Part shown: piece after piece, positions 8,074 to 16,185 of the stretch
Layout of the letters: every line of letters starts with the position of its first letter
How positions within the stretch are numbered: the stretch's first letter is position 1
Source: CAKRHR01 sp964423195
GTDB lineage: Bacteria > Bacillota > Clostridia > Lachnospirales > Lachnospiraceae
DNA length: 39,112 nt
Assembly (NCBI GenBank): GCA_964423195.1
Contig: CAYRDY010000009.1
Location: 1 to 39,112 of the forward strand
Direction: 5' to 3'
Made by a program: the position numbers and the translations under genes
The notes under the pieces: model-generated
What the model was told of the DNA's origin: nothing
The model's input: the letters and a program-made list of their open reading frames with translations, nothing else
The model's database searches: none

Positions 8074-9741
8074 ATGAAGAGTGATCATGTAAAAAAAGGG
8101 ATGCAGCAGGCGCCGCATCGTTCGTTATTCAATGCCTTGGGGATGACAAGGGAAGAATTGGATAGGCCCCTGGTCGGGATTGTCAGTTCATACAATGAGA
8201 TTGTTCCTGGGCACATGAACCTCGATAAGATCGTGGAGGCCGTCAAGATGGGCGTGGCCATGGCAGGGGGGACACCGGTCGTGTTTCCGGCGATCGCCGT
8301 CTGCGACGGCATTGCCATGGGACATATCGGCATGAAGTATTCGCTTGTGACGAGAGATCTGATCGCGGACTCCACGGAGGCGATGGCCATCGCGCATCAG
8401 TTTGATGCCCTGGTCATGGTGCCGAACTGTGACAAAAATGTCCCAGGCCTTCTGATGGCCGCCGCCAGAATCAATGTGCCGACAGTCTTCGTCTCCGGCG
8501 GTCCGATGCTCGCCGGCCATGTCAAGGGCCAGAAGCGCAGTCTCTCCAGCATGTTTGAGGCGGTCGGCTCCTATGCGGCGGGCACGATGACGGAGGCCGA
8601 CGTGGAGGAATTTGAAAATAAAGTCTGTCCGACCTGCGGTTCATGTTCGGGCATGTATACGGCAAACTCCATGAACTGCCTGACGGAAGCCCTAGGGATG
8701 GGGCTGGCAGGCAACGGCACGATTCCAGCCGTCTACTCTGAGCGCATCAAGCTGGCCAAGCATGCCGGCATGAAAGTCATGGAGATGTATGAGAAAAATA
8801 TCTGCGCGCGCGACATTATGACCAGGGACGCGATCATGAACGCATTGACGGTGGATATGGCGCTCGGCTGTTCGACCAACAGCATGCTGCATCTGCCGGC
8901 GATCGCCCATGAGATCGGCTGGGATTTTGATATCACATTCGCGAATGAGGTGAGCGCGAGGACACCGAATCTGTGCCATCTCGCGCCAGCTGGCCCGACA
9001 TATATGGAGGATCTCAATGAGGCGGGCGGTGTCTACGCGGTGATGAATGAGCTGTCCAAGAGGGGGCTCTTAAATCTCGACTGCATGACCGTGACCGGAA
9101 AGACGGTGGGCGAGAATATCAAAGATTGCAGGAACCGCAATCCGGAAGTGATTCGTCCGATCGACCATCCGTACAGCGAGACCGGCGGTCTGGCCGTGTT
9201 GACGGGAAATCTGGCACCGGACGGCAGTGTGGTCAAGCGCTCCGCCGTGGCGCCTGAGATGCTCGTGCACGAGGGCCCGGCCAGGGTGTTTGAGTGTGAG
9301 GAGGACGCCATCGATGCCATCAAGGGCGGCAAAATTGTGGCAGGCGATGTGGTCGTGATCCGCTATGAGGGTCCGAAGGGCGGTCCGGGGATGCGCGAGA
9401 TGCTCAATCCGACATCGGCGATCGCGGGCATGGGCCTCGGTTCCAGTGTGGCGCTGATCACGGACGGACGCTTCTCAGGCGCGTCGCGCGGCGCTTCCAT
9501 CGGTCATATATCCCCGGAGGCGGCCGTGGGCGGCCCGATCGCCCTGGTCAATGAGGGGGACATCATCCGGATTGATATTCCGGGGAACAAACTGGAACTG
9601 CTGGTCTCTGACGATGAGCTGGCAGCGCGCCGCGCGGCCTGGCAGCCGAGGACGCCGAAGGTCACGACGGGGTACCTCGCGCGGTACGCGGCGATGGTCA
9701 CCAGCGGCAACAGGGGCGCGATCCTCGAAATTAAGTCATGA
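8074..9741 (+). CDS. ilvD: Dihydroxy-acid dehydratase
   Basis: 555 residues, standard length. The enzyme dehydrates 2,3-dihydroxyisovalerate and 2,3-dihydroxy-3-methylvalerate to the keto acids leading to valine and isoleucine. Iron-sulfur cysteines are visible: C119 in MVPNCDKNVPG, and the C185-x2-C188-x2-C191 group in CPTCGSCSGMYTANSMNC. SYNEIVPGHMNL near the N-terminus and ITDGRFSGASRGASIGHISPEA near the C-terminus are family signatures. The start follows a GAGGAAAGGG ribosome site. ilvB follows with a 23-base gap, so the two are co-transcribed. Confidence 0.97.
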   Translation: MKSDHVKKGMQQAPHRSLFNALGMTREELDRPLVGIVSSYNEIVPGHMNLDKIVEAVKMGVAMAGGTPVVFPAIAVCDGIAMGHIGMKYSLVTRDLIADSTEAMAIAHQFDALVMVPNCDKNVPGLLMAAARINVPTVFVSGGPMLAGHVKGQKRSLSSMFEAVGSYAAGTMTEADVEEFENKVCPTCGSCSGMYTANSMNCLTEALGMGLAGNGTIPAVYSERIKLAKHAGMKVMEMYEKNICARDIMTRDAIMNALTVDMALGCSTNSMLHLPAIAHEIGWDFDITFANEVSARTPNLCHLAPAGPTYMEDLNEAGGVYAVMNELSKRGLLNLDCMTVTGKTVGENIKDCRNRNPEVIRPIDHPYSETGGLAVLTGNLAPDGSVVKRSAVAPEMLVHEGPARVFECEEDAIDAIKGGKIVAGDVVVIRYEGPKGGPGMREMLNPTSAIAGMGLGSSVALITDGRFSGASRGASIGHISPEAAVGGPIALVNEGDIIRIDIPGNKLELLVSDDELAARRAAWQPRTPKVTTGYLARYAAMVTSGNRGAILEIKS

Positions 9742-9764
9742 GGTTTTAGTCAGGAGGAATGAGT

Positions 9765-11444
9765 ATGCAGTTAACAGGTGCGGAAATCGTTATAGAGTGC
9801 CTCAAGGAGCAGGGCGTGGACACTATTTTCGGTTATCCCGGCGGCACAATCTTGAATATCTATGATGAATTATATAAACACAGCCATGAGATTCGCCATA
9901 TTTTGACGTCGCATGAGCAGGGCGCGGCGCACGCCGCGGACGGTTACGCGCGGGCGACGGGCAAGGTCGGCGTGTGCATGGCCACCAGCGGGCCGGGGGC
10001 GACAAACATTGTCACAGGTATTGCCACGGCCTACATGGATTCGGTGCCGGTGGTCGCCATCACGTGCAACGTCGGTGTCAGTTTGCTCGGCAAGGACAGC
10101 TTCCAGGAGGTCGATATCAAGGGGATCACCATGCCGATCACAAAGCATAATTATATCGTGAAGGACATCCATGAGCTGGCGGACGCCATCCGCAGCGCCT
10201 TCAGGATCGCTCAGACAGGCCGTCCGGGTCCGGTTCTGATCGATATCACCAAGGATGTCACGTCCGATAAAGCGGAGTATGAATATCAGGCGCCGGAGCC
10301 GATTGCCCCGCTGACTGAGACTATCCGCGATAAGGATCTCGACGATGCCGTGAATATGATCTCCCACTCCGAGAAGCCGTTTATCTTTGTCGGCGGCGGT
10401 GCGGTGCGCGCCAACGCCTACGAGGAGCTGCGCAGATTCGTAGGCAAGGTGCAGGCGCCGGTGACGGATTCCCTGATGGGCAAGGGCGCATTTGACGGCA
10501 ATGACAGAAATTATACGGGAATGCTCGGCATGCACGGCACCAAGACGTCCAATTACGGCGTCATGGAATGTGACCTGCTGATCGTGGTGGGCGCGCGTTT
10601 CTCCGATCGCGACGTGGGCAATCCGAAGACCTTTGCCAATAAGGCGAAGATCATCCATATCGATGTCGACGCGGCCGAGATCAACAAAAATATACATGTC
10701 GACTGCAGCATCATCGGCGACGCCAAGGTGGTGCTGCGCCAGCTGACGGCACGGCTTGAGCAGCAGGATCACTCGGAATGGATCGCCCATGTAAACAGTC
10801 TGAAGCGGTATTATCCGATGAATTACAATCACGATGTGCTCACGGGCCCGGCCATCATCGAGGCCATCTACAGGGCGACGGACGGTGACGCCATCATCTG
10901 TACGGATGTCGGCCAGCACCAGATGTGGGCGGCACAGTATTTCAAATATGACCGGCCGCGCAAGCTGATCACATCCGGGGGTCTGGGAACGATGGGCTTC
11001 GGCCTCGGCGCCGCCATCGGCGCGAAGACCGGCTGCCCGGACAAGCTGGTATTTAATATCGCCGGCGACGGATGTTTCCGCATGAATCTCAACGAGGTGG
11101 CCACAGCCACCCGATATGATATCCCGATCATCGAGGTCATCATCAATAATCATGTGCTGGGCATGGTCCGCCAGTGGCAGACATTATTCTATGGACAGCG
11201 CTATTCAAACACGGTACTCAATGACAAGGTTGATTTTGTCAAGGTCGCCGAGGGATTGGGTGCCACAGCCATGCGCGTGACGACGCTCGATGAGCTCGAC
11301 GGCGCCATCAAGAGGGCTATCGATCTGAACGCGCCGGTGGTCATTGACTGCATCATCGACAGCGATGACAAGGTGTGGCCGATGGTCGCGCCGGGTGCCT
11401 CGATCTCGGAAGCGTTTTCTGACGAGGATATGCGGCTTGTCTGA
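9765..11444 (+). CDS. ilvB: Acetolactate synthase large (catalytic) subunit
   Basis: 559 residues. A thiamine-diphosphate enzyme that condenses two pyruvates, or pyruvate with 2-oxobutyrate. The start is placed at ATG 9765 because AGGAGG (9752-9757) is 7 bases away; ATG 9759 lies only one base from that site. The catalytic Glu is E51 in SHEQGAAHAADGYARATGK. The ThDP-binding motif begins at G434 (GDGCFRMNLNE...IINN). An FAD/quinone-pocket type motif, SFQEVDI, is also present. The regulatory subunit ilvN and the reductoisomerase ilvC are not beside it, which is unusual for ilvB operons, so either IlvN is encoded elsewhere or this subunit works alone. The family also includes catabolic forms; the biosynthetic context favours IlvB. 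Confidence 0.92.
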   Translation: MQLTGAEIVIECLKEQGVDTIFGYPGGTILNIYDELYKHSHEIRHILTSHEQGAAHAADGYARATGKVGVCMATSGPGATNIVTGIATAYMDSVPVVAITCNVGVSLLGKDSFQEVDIKGITMPITKHNYIVKDIHELADAIRSAFRIAQTGRPGPVLIDITKDVTSDKAEYEYQAPEPIAPLTETIRDKDLDDAVNMISHSEKPFIFVGGGAVRANAYEELRRFVGKVQAPVTDSLMGKGAFDGNDRNYTGMLGMHGTKTSNYGVMECDLLIVVGARFSDRDVGNPKTFANKAKIIHIDVDAAEINKNIHVDCSIIGDAKVVLRQLTARLEQQDHSEWIAHVNSLKRYYPMNYNHDVLTGPAIIEAIYRATDGDAIICTDVGQHQMWAAQYFKYDRPRKLITSGGLGTMGFGLGAAIGAKTGCPDKLVFNIAGDGCFRMNLNEVATATRYDIPIIEVIINNHVLGMVRQWQTLFYGQRYSNTVLNDKVDFVKVAEGLGATAMRVTTLDELDGAIKRAIDLNAPVVIDCIIDSDDKVWPMVAPGASISEAFSDEDMRLV

Positions 11445-11463
11445 CTAGAAGGAGAAAATCATC

Positions 11464-12549
11464 ATGAGCAGAGTATATAATTTTTCAGCCGGTCCGGCTG
11501 TGCTTCCCGAAGAAGTATTGAGAGAGGCCGCCGAGGAGATGCTCGATTACAGAGGCAGCGGCATGTCCGTGATGGAGATGAGCCACCGCTCAGCCGTCTA
11601 TCAGCAGATCATCGATGAGGCCGAGGCCGATCTGAGGACACTGATGCACATTCCTGATCACTACAAGGTCCTTTTCCTGCAGGGCGGCGCCTCCACCCAG
11701 TTCGCGATGGTGCCGATGAATTTCATGAAAAACAGGAAGGCCGGCTATGTGGTGACGGGCCAGTGGGCGAAGAAGGCATTCGCGGAGGCAAAAATCTACG
11801 GTGAGGCCGTGGAGCTGGCATCCTCGGCGGACAAAAACTTTAGCTATATTCCCGATTGTTCGGATCTAAAGATCACGGATGACATGGATTATGTCTATAT
11901 CTGTGAGAATAATACCATCTATGGCACGAAGTTTCGGGAGCTTCCGGATACCAAGGGAAAAGACCTGGTCGCCGATGTATCCTCGTGTTTTCTGTCCGAG
12001 CCGGTCGATGTGTCCAAATATGCCATGCTTTTTGCGGGTGCGCAGAAGAATGTCGGCCCGGCAGGGGTCGTGATCGCTGTCATCCGGGAGGATCTGATCA
12101 CGGATGATGTGCTTCCGGGGACACCGACCATGCTCAGATATAAAATTCACGCCGATAACGGCTCCATGTATAACACGCCGCCGGCCTACGGCATTTATAT
12201 CTGTGGCAAAGTATTCAAGTGGCTGCTGGGGACCGGCGGGTTAAAGGAGCGCCAAAAGATCAACGAGCACAAGGCGAAAATTCTCTATGACTATCTTGAC
12301 GAGAGCAGGCTTTTCTCCGGCACGGTCGAGAAGGACAGCCGCTCGCTGATGAATGTCCCGTTTGTGACGGGCGACAAAGATTTAGATGCACTCTTTGTCA
12401 GAGAGGCGAAGGCGGCGGGCTTTGAGAACCTCAAAGGCCACCGCACGGTGGGCGGCATGCGCGCGAGTATTTACAATGCCATGCCGGTCGCCGGCGTGCA
12501 GGCTCTGGTTGATTTTATGGAGAAGTTCGAAGAGGTGCATCATGTATAA
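11464..12549 (+). CDS. serC: Phosphoserine aminotransferase
   Basis: 361 residues. This PLP enzyme converts 3-phosphohydroxypyruvate and glutamate to phosphoserine and 2-oxoglutarate. Signatures are YNFSAGPAVLPEEVLREAAEE at the N-terminus, GSGMSVMEMSHRS, FLQGGASTQFAMVPMNF, the PLP lysine K195 in FAGAQKNVGPAG, and GGMRASIYNAMP near the C-terminus. AAGGAG lies about 9 bases before the ATG. It begins 19 bases after ilvB and overlaps serA by 8 bases, implying one transcript and translational coupling with serA. Confidence 0.97.
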   Translation: MSRVYNFSAGPAVLPEEVLREAAEEMLDYRGSGMSVMEMSHRSAVYQQIIDEAEADLRTLMHIPDHYKVLFLQGGASTQFAMVPMNFMKNRKAGYVVTGQWAKKAFAEAKIYGEAVELASSADKNFSYIPDCSDLKITDDMDYVYICENNTIYGTKFRELPDTKGKDLVADVSSCFLSEPVDVSKYAMLFAGAQKNVGPAGVVIAVIREDLITDDVLPGTPTMLRYKIHADNGSMYNTPPAYGIYICGKVFKWLLGTGGLKERQKINEHKAKILYDYLDESRLFSGTVEKDSRSLMNVPFVTGDKDLDALFVREAKAAGFENLKGHRTVGGMRASIYNAMPVAGVQALVDFMEKFEEVHHV

Positions 12550-13705
12550 AATCCATTGTTTGAATCCGATCTCCGGCATCGGCCTTGAGCGGCTGGTGGG
12601 CGGCTATGAAATGACAGACAATTTTGAGACGGCGGACGCGGTGCTGGTGCGCAGCGCCGCCATGCATGATCTGGAGCTGTCGGACAATCTGAAGGCCGTG
12701 GCCAGGGCGGGCGCGGGCGTCAATAATATCCCCCTTGAGAAGTGCGCGGGGAAGGGCATTGTCGTTTTTAATACACCGGGCGCGAACGCAAACGGCGTTA
12801 AGGAGGCGGTGATCACCGGGCTTCTGCTGTCCGCGAGGGATTATATCGGCGGCATCGCGTGGGTCAAATCCGCCAGAGACGACGCCGATATCGCCAAGAC
12901 GACAGAAAAACAAAAGAAAAAATTTGCGGGCACGGAGATTCAGGGCAAAAAGATCGGTGTGATCGGCCTCGGCGCCATCGGCGTGCTGGTGGCGAATACC
13001 TGTGATAAGCTGGGCATGGAGGTGTACGGCTATGATCCGTTTATCTCCCTGCAGGCCGCATGGAATCTCTCCAGAAATGTCAGGCATATCAGCAATGTGG
13101 ATGATATCTACGCGTCGTGCGATTATATCACGATCCATGTGCCACTGACGGATGGCACCCGCAGGATGATCAATGCCGAAGCCATCGCAAAAATGCAGGA
13201 TCACGCGGTCATTCTCAATTTCGCCAGAGATCTTCTGGTGGATGAGGCGGCGGTCGCCGAGGCGCTGAGGGCCGGCAGGATCAGGAAGTATGTCAGTGAT
13301 TTTCCAAATCCGCTGACGGCCAATCTAGAGGATGCCATCGTCATCCCGCATCTCGGCGCCTCCACGGAGGAATCCGAGGATAACTGCGCGATCATGGCCT
13401 GCGACGAGCTGATGGATTATCTCGAAAACGGCAATATCAGAAATTCCGTCAACTATCCGGACTGCGACATGGGCAGATGTCCATCGGAGGGGCGCATCTC
13501 TGTCTGTCATAAGAATATACCAAATATGATCGCTCAGTTTACGGCCGTGTGCGCGAAGGACAATATCAATATCAATGATCTGACCAACAAGAGCCGCGGC
13601 GAGTGGGCCTATACGATGATGGATTTGTCGACGTCCGTGCCTGAGAATTTCGTCAGGGATATCGAGGCGGTCAGCGGCGTCGTCAAAGTCAGGGTGATCA
13701 AATAG
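12542..13705 (+). CDS. serA: D-3-phosphoglycerate dehydrogenase, short form with C-terminal ACT domain
   Basis: 387 residues from ATG 12542, which overlaps the serC stop. A frame open from further upstream runs through serC and is not used. The protein starts MYKIHCLNPISGIGLERL and has the Rossmann motif IGVIGLGAIGVLVAN and the catalytic region LNFARDLLVDEAAV followed by PHLGASTEESEDN. A C-terminal ACT domain follows (about 320-387: NIPNMIAQFTAVCAKDNINI). SerA oxidises 3-phosphoglycerate and commits carbon to serine; the ACT domain usually senses serine. This compact form next to serC is common in Clostridia and Bacteroidetes. Confidence 0.95.
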   Translation: MYKIHCLNPISGIGLERLVGGYEMTDNFETADAVLVRSAAMHDLELSDNLKAVARAGAGVNNIPLEKCAGKGIVVFNTPGANANGVKEAVITGLLLSARDYIGGIAWVKSARDDADIAKTTEKQKKKFAGTEIQGKKIGVIGLGAIGVLVANTCDKLGMEVYGYDPFISLQAAWNLSRNVRHISNVDDIYASCDYITIHVPLTDGTRRMINAEAIAKMQDHAVILNFARDLLVDEAAVAEALRAGRIRKYVSDFPNPLTANLEDAIVIPHLGASTEESEDNCAIMACDELMDYLENGNIRNSVNYPDCDMGRCPSEGRISVCHKNIPNMIAQFTAVCAKDNININDLTNKSRGEWAYTMMDLSTSVPENFVRDIEAVSGVVKVRVIK

Positions 13706-13760
13706 TGACGACAGATGGCGGGAGAATTTGTCGTCACCTGTCATTGATGAAAATGATATC

Positions 13761-13806
13761 AGGATGCTGCGTCGCGCTGTACGGCAGCATCCTTTCCTCT
13801 TTTTTT
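13761..13806 (+). terminator. Intrinsic terminator after serA
   Basis: AGGATGCTG (13761-13769) pairs with CAGCATCCT (13785-13793). TTCCTCTTTTTTT follows immediately (13794-13806). A strong rho-independent terminator ending the leuB-to-serA transcription unit. Confidence 0.85.
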
Positions 13807-13843
13807 GACGCGCTTTCGTGCGTCATCAAGGTAGATTTGGAAA
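13805..13843. repeat. Dispersed hairpin element, member C
   Basis: TTGACGCGC (13805-13813) pairs imperfectly with GTGCGTCATCAA (13818-13829), followed by the tail TCAAGGTAGATTTGGAA (13826-13842). The 17-base tail is identical at 25541-25557. The element overlaps the end of the serA terminator and finishes next to the ribosome site of the DUF1015 gene, so it lies in that gene's 5' region. Confidence 0.75.
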
Positions 13844-13853
13844 TGGAGAATTT

Positions 13854-15092
13854 ATGGCAAAAATCAGACCTTTCAGGGCATGGCGCCCGGCGCCGCGCTA
13901 CGCGCCGTTGACGGCGGCGCTTCCCTATGACGTTTACAGCAGCGATGAGGCGCGCGAGAAAGTCAGGGACGCGCCGCTTTCCTTCTTGAATATTGATCGG
14001 GCGGAGACACAGTTTGCACCGGGCACCAATATCTACAGCGACGCGGTCTATGAGAAGGCCAGTGCGCTGCTTCGCGATCAGATGGCGTCGGGCATCTATA
14101 TCCAGGAGCGTCGGCCCTGTTATTACCTCTATGAGCTGGCTTTGGACGGACATGTCCAGGATGGGCTTGTGGCTTGCGTATCTGTCGATGACTATGTGGA
14201 CGGCACAATTAAAAAGCATGAAAAGACGCTTCCGCCGAAGGAAGTGGATCGAATCCGCCACATTGACGCCTGCAGTGCGCAGACGGGCCCTGTCTTTCTG
14301 GCTTATCACCACACAGAAGATTTGCATCGGCTGGCCGATGACGTCAAGCGGACGGCGCCGATCTATGATTTTGTGACGGACGACCGTGTGCGGCAGCGCT
14401 GCTGGCGCATCGGCGATGATGCGCTGATTCAGGTGTTGACAGAAAATTTTGCGAATATCGGGTCACTCTATATTGCGGACGGGCATCACCGCGCGGCCAG
14501 CGCGGCCAGAGTATGCCTGATGCGGCGCGCGGCGCATCAGGGGTATGATGGCAGCGAGGAATTCAACAGCTTTCTGGCCGTTTTGTTTCCGGATAACCAG
14601 CTGCATATATTGCCTTATCACAGAGCCGTGAGAGACTTAAACGGCCACACGCCGGAGAGCTTTCTTAAGAGGGTCGGGCAGGACTTTTTTGTGGAACCCT
14701 CGGACAGCCCTGTGATGCCGGAAAAACCCTATGTATATGGCTGCTATCTGGATGGCCGGTGGTACCGGCTGACGCTCAAGACGCCGGATGTGCCGCGGGG
14801 AACGGTGGAGCGGCTGGATGTGTCCGTGCTGCAGGATCTGGTGCTGGCGCCAATCCTGGGCGTGGAACATCCGTCAACAGACCCACACATTGCCTTTGTG
14901 GGCGGTGTGCGAGACCCTTTAAAATTGGAGCAGTGCTGCCAAAATGGGATGGCCGTGGCATTTTCATTATTTCCAGTCTCGATCGGCCAGCTGTTTGACA
15001 CGGCGGACGCGGGACTCTTGATGCCGCCGAAATCGACATGGTTTGAGCCGAAGCTGCGGTCCGGCCTGTTTATCCATGAGATCGAGCGGTGA
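13854..15092 (+). CDS. DUF1015 family protein (COG4198), putative serine-metabolism protein
   Basis: 412 residues from ATG 13854 (MAKIRPFRAWRPAPRYAP); GGAG at about 13845 serves as the ribosome site. Conserved DUF1015 features are visible: the N-terminal RPFRAWRP...PYDV (5-27), GTIKKHEKTLPPKEVDR (117-133) and YIADGHHRAASAARV (206-220). No function is established for the family. It is repeatedly found beside serA and serC, as here, and the DGHHR motif resembles the ParB/sulfiredoxin-like motif of free-serine kinases such as SerK and SbnI. No serB phosphatase is present in the window. A role in the phosphoserine/serine step is therefore an attractive inference only. It is separated from serA by a terminator, so it may have its own promoter. 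Confidence 0.8.
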   Translation: MAKIRPFRAWRPAPRYAPLTAALPYDVYSSDEAREKVRDAPLSFLNIDRAETQFAPGTNIYSDAVYEKASALLRDQMASGIYIQERRPCYYLYELALDGHVQDGLVACVSVDDYVDGTIKKHEKTLPPKEVDRIRHIDACSAQTGPVFLAYHHTEDLHRLADDVKRTAPIYDFVTDDRVRQRCWRIGDDALIQVLTENFANIGSLYIADGHHRAASAARVCLMRRAAHQGYDGSEEFNSFLAVLFPDNQLHILPYHRAVRDLNGHTPESFLKRVGQDFFVEPSDSPVMPEKPYVYGCYLDGRWYRLTLKTPDVPRGTVERLDVSVLQDLVLAPILGVEHPSTDPHIAFVGGVRDPLKLEQCCQNGMAVAFSLFPVSIGQLFDTADAGLLMPPKSTWFEPKLRSGLFIHEIER

Positions 15093-15102
15093 GGGGGAAG
15101 TC

Positions 15103-15972
15103 ATGTACAGTTACTCATTCACTGAATGGCTGTTGTTTTTTTATATCTATTGTTTTTTCGGCTGGTGCATCGAGTCGGCCTATGTGTCGCTGAAGGAGAA
15201 GCATTTTGTCAACAGAGGGTTTCTGCATTTGCCATTGCTGCCGCTCTACGGCTCAGGCGCTGTCGTTATTTTGATCTCCACGATACCGGTACGTGCACAC
15301 ATCGCATTGGTATTTATTTTTGGAATGGTCNNNNNNNNNNNNNNNNNNNNNNNNNNNNNNNNNNNNNNNNGGATAGTGATGGAAGCTATTTTTAAAGTGC
15401 GCTACTGGGATTACAGCAATCAAAAATTCAATTATAAGGGTTATATCTGTCTTGGAACTTCGCTCTCATGGGGCGCTCTGGCGGTTTTGCTGGTTGAAGT
15501 GCTGCATAAGCCGATTGAACGATTTGTCCTTCGCTTTCACCCTGTACTGAAATTGAGCCTGGCGATTGTGATCTCTATATTTTTTGTCGCCGATGTCGTT
15601 GTTTCTGTCAAAGCGGCATGGGATCTGCGCAGACTGCTGGAACGCGCTGCAGAATTGAAAAAACGCGTGGAGGAAATGACGCAGAAGCTGGCCGAGGCTG
15701 CCGAAGTGCGGAAAGAGCAGCTCGGGGCTGCCGCGGCGGAGCGGCGAGAGCAGCGCGAGACTGCCATGGTAGAACGGCGAGAGCAGCTTGGGGCTGCTGT
15801 GGCGAAAAGGCGGGAACAGCTGGAAAAACTGCGCGCCGAACAGCGGGCAAACCTTGAGCATGTTAATTTTTCTGTCCGATCGAAGCTGAAAGGCAATCCG
15901 GGCGCAGTTTCAAAGAAATACGGAAGTGCACTTTCTGAATTGAAAGAAAGGGTGCTCACGAAAAAAAAGTAG
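15103..15972 (+). CDS. CmpB-type putative ABC-transporter permease-like membrane protein with coiled-coil tail
   Basis: About 289 residues with a 40-N run inside (15331-15370, residues 77-90). The reading frame continues correctly across it. The start at 15103 follows GAGGGGGAA; an upstream frame overlapping DUF1015 is not used. The N-terminal membrane part (MYSYSFTEWLLFFYIYCFFGWCIESAYVSLKEKHFVNRGFL..., later YWDYSNQKFNYKGYICLGTSLSWG) is typical of the family named ABC_trans_CmpB, whose function is unknown. Hydrophobic spans lie near 8-24, 46-62, 66-85, 118-133 and 150-172. Residues 175-260 are a charged helix with five 11-residue repeats (see separate entry). No ABC ATPase is nearby, so transport activity is doubtful. 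Confidence 0.75.
   Translation: MYSYSFTEWLLFFYIYCFFGWCIESAYVSLKEKHFVNRGFLHLPLLPLYGSGAVVILISTIPVRAHIALVFIFGMVXXXXXXXXXXXXXXIVMEAIFKVRYWDYSNQKFNYKGYICLGTSLSWGALAVLLVEVLHKPIERFVLRFHPVLKLSLAIVISIFFVADVVVSVKAAWDLRRLLERAAELKKRVEEMTQKLAEAAEVRKEQLGAAAAERREQRETAMVERREQLGAAVAKRREQLEKLRAEQRANLEHVNFSVRSKLKGNPGAVSKKYGSALSELKERVLTKKK
15331..15370. other. Assembly gap, 40 N
   Basis: Unknown bases inside the CmpB-type gene. The flanking frame is consistent with 40 being close to the true length modulo 3. Confidence 0.99.
15706..15870 (+). repeat. Five 33-base repeats encoding an 11-residue coiled-coil unit
   Basis: The protein reads VRKEQLGAAAA, ERREQRETAMV, ERREQLGAAVA, KRREQLEKLRA and EQRANLEHVNF (residues 202-256). 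The (E/K)RREQL core returns every 11 residues, a hendecad pattern typical of long, weakly twisted coiled coils. The DNA repeats are also similar (GGCGAGAGCAGC-type core), pointing to expansion by duplication. Confidence 0.85.
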
Positions 15973-16040
15973 AGAAAAAATGCAGCCGGACAGACCTGTT
16001 CATGAGCGGCCGATTTCTGTAATTTTCGGCATAGGTTCGC

Positions 16041-16069
16041 TTTACTTCATGGCTTTGCAGTGCTATACT
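16041..16069 (+). promoter_or_regulatory. Sigma-A type promoter for glgB
   Basis: TTTACT (16041-16046) and TATACT (16064-16069) with a 17-base spacer. It lies about 117 bases before glgB and after the stop of the CmpB-type gene, indicating a separate transcription unit. Confidence 0.6.
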
Positions 16070-16185
16070 AAGTCAGTGGTGGGAAATTTGTCTTGAAAGA
16101 TTGGAAGTTGCCGCAAAAGCATGGACACGTTTTGCGCATATGATTTTGAGACAGTTTCTGAGCAAGCTGATGCAGGAGGTTATTT

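Noticed and set aside
9870..11153. Long minus-strand open frame (427 codons) opposite ilvB
   Set aside because: It mirrors the codon pattern of ilvB on the other strand, has no family resemblance and no ribosome site. ilvB motifs are all intact.
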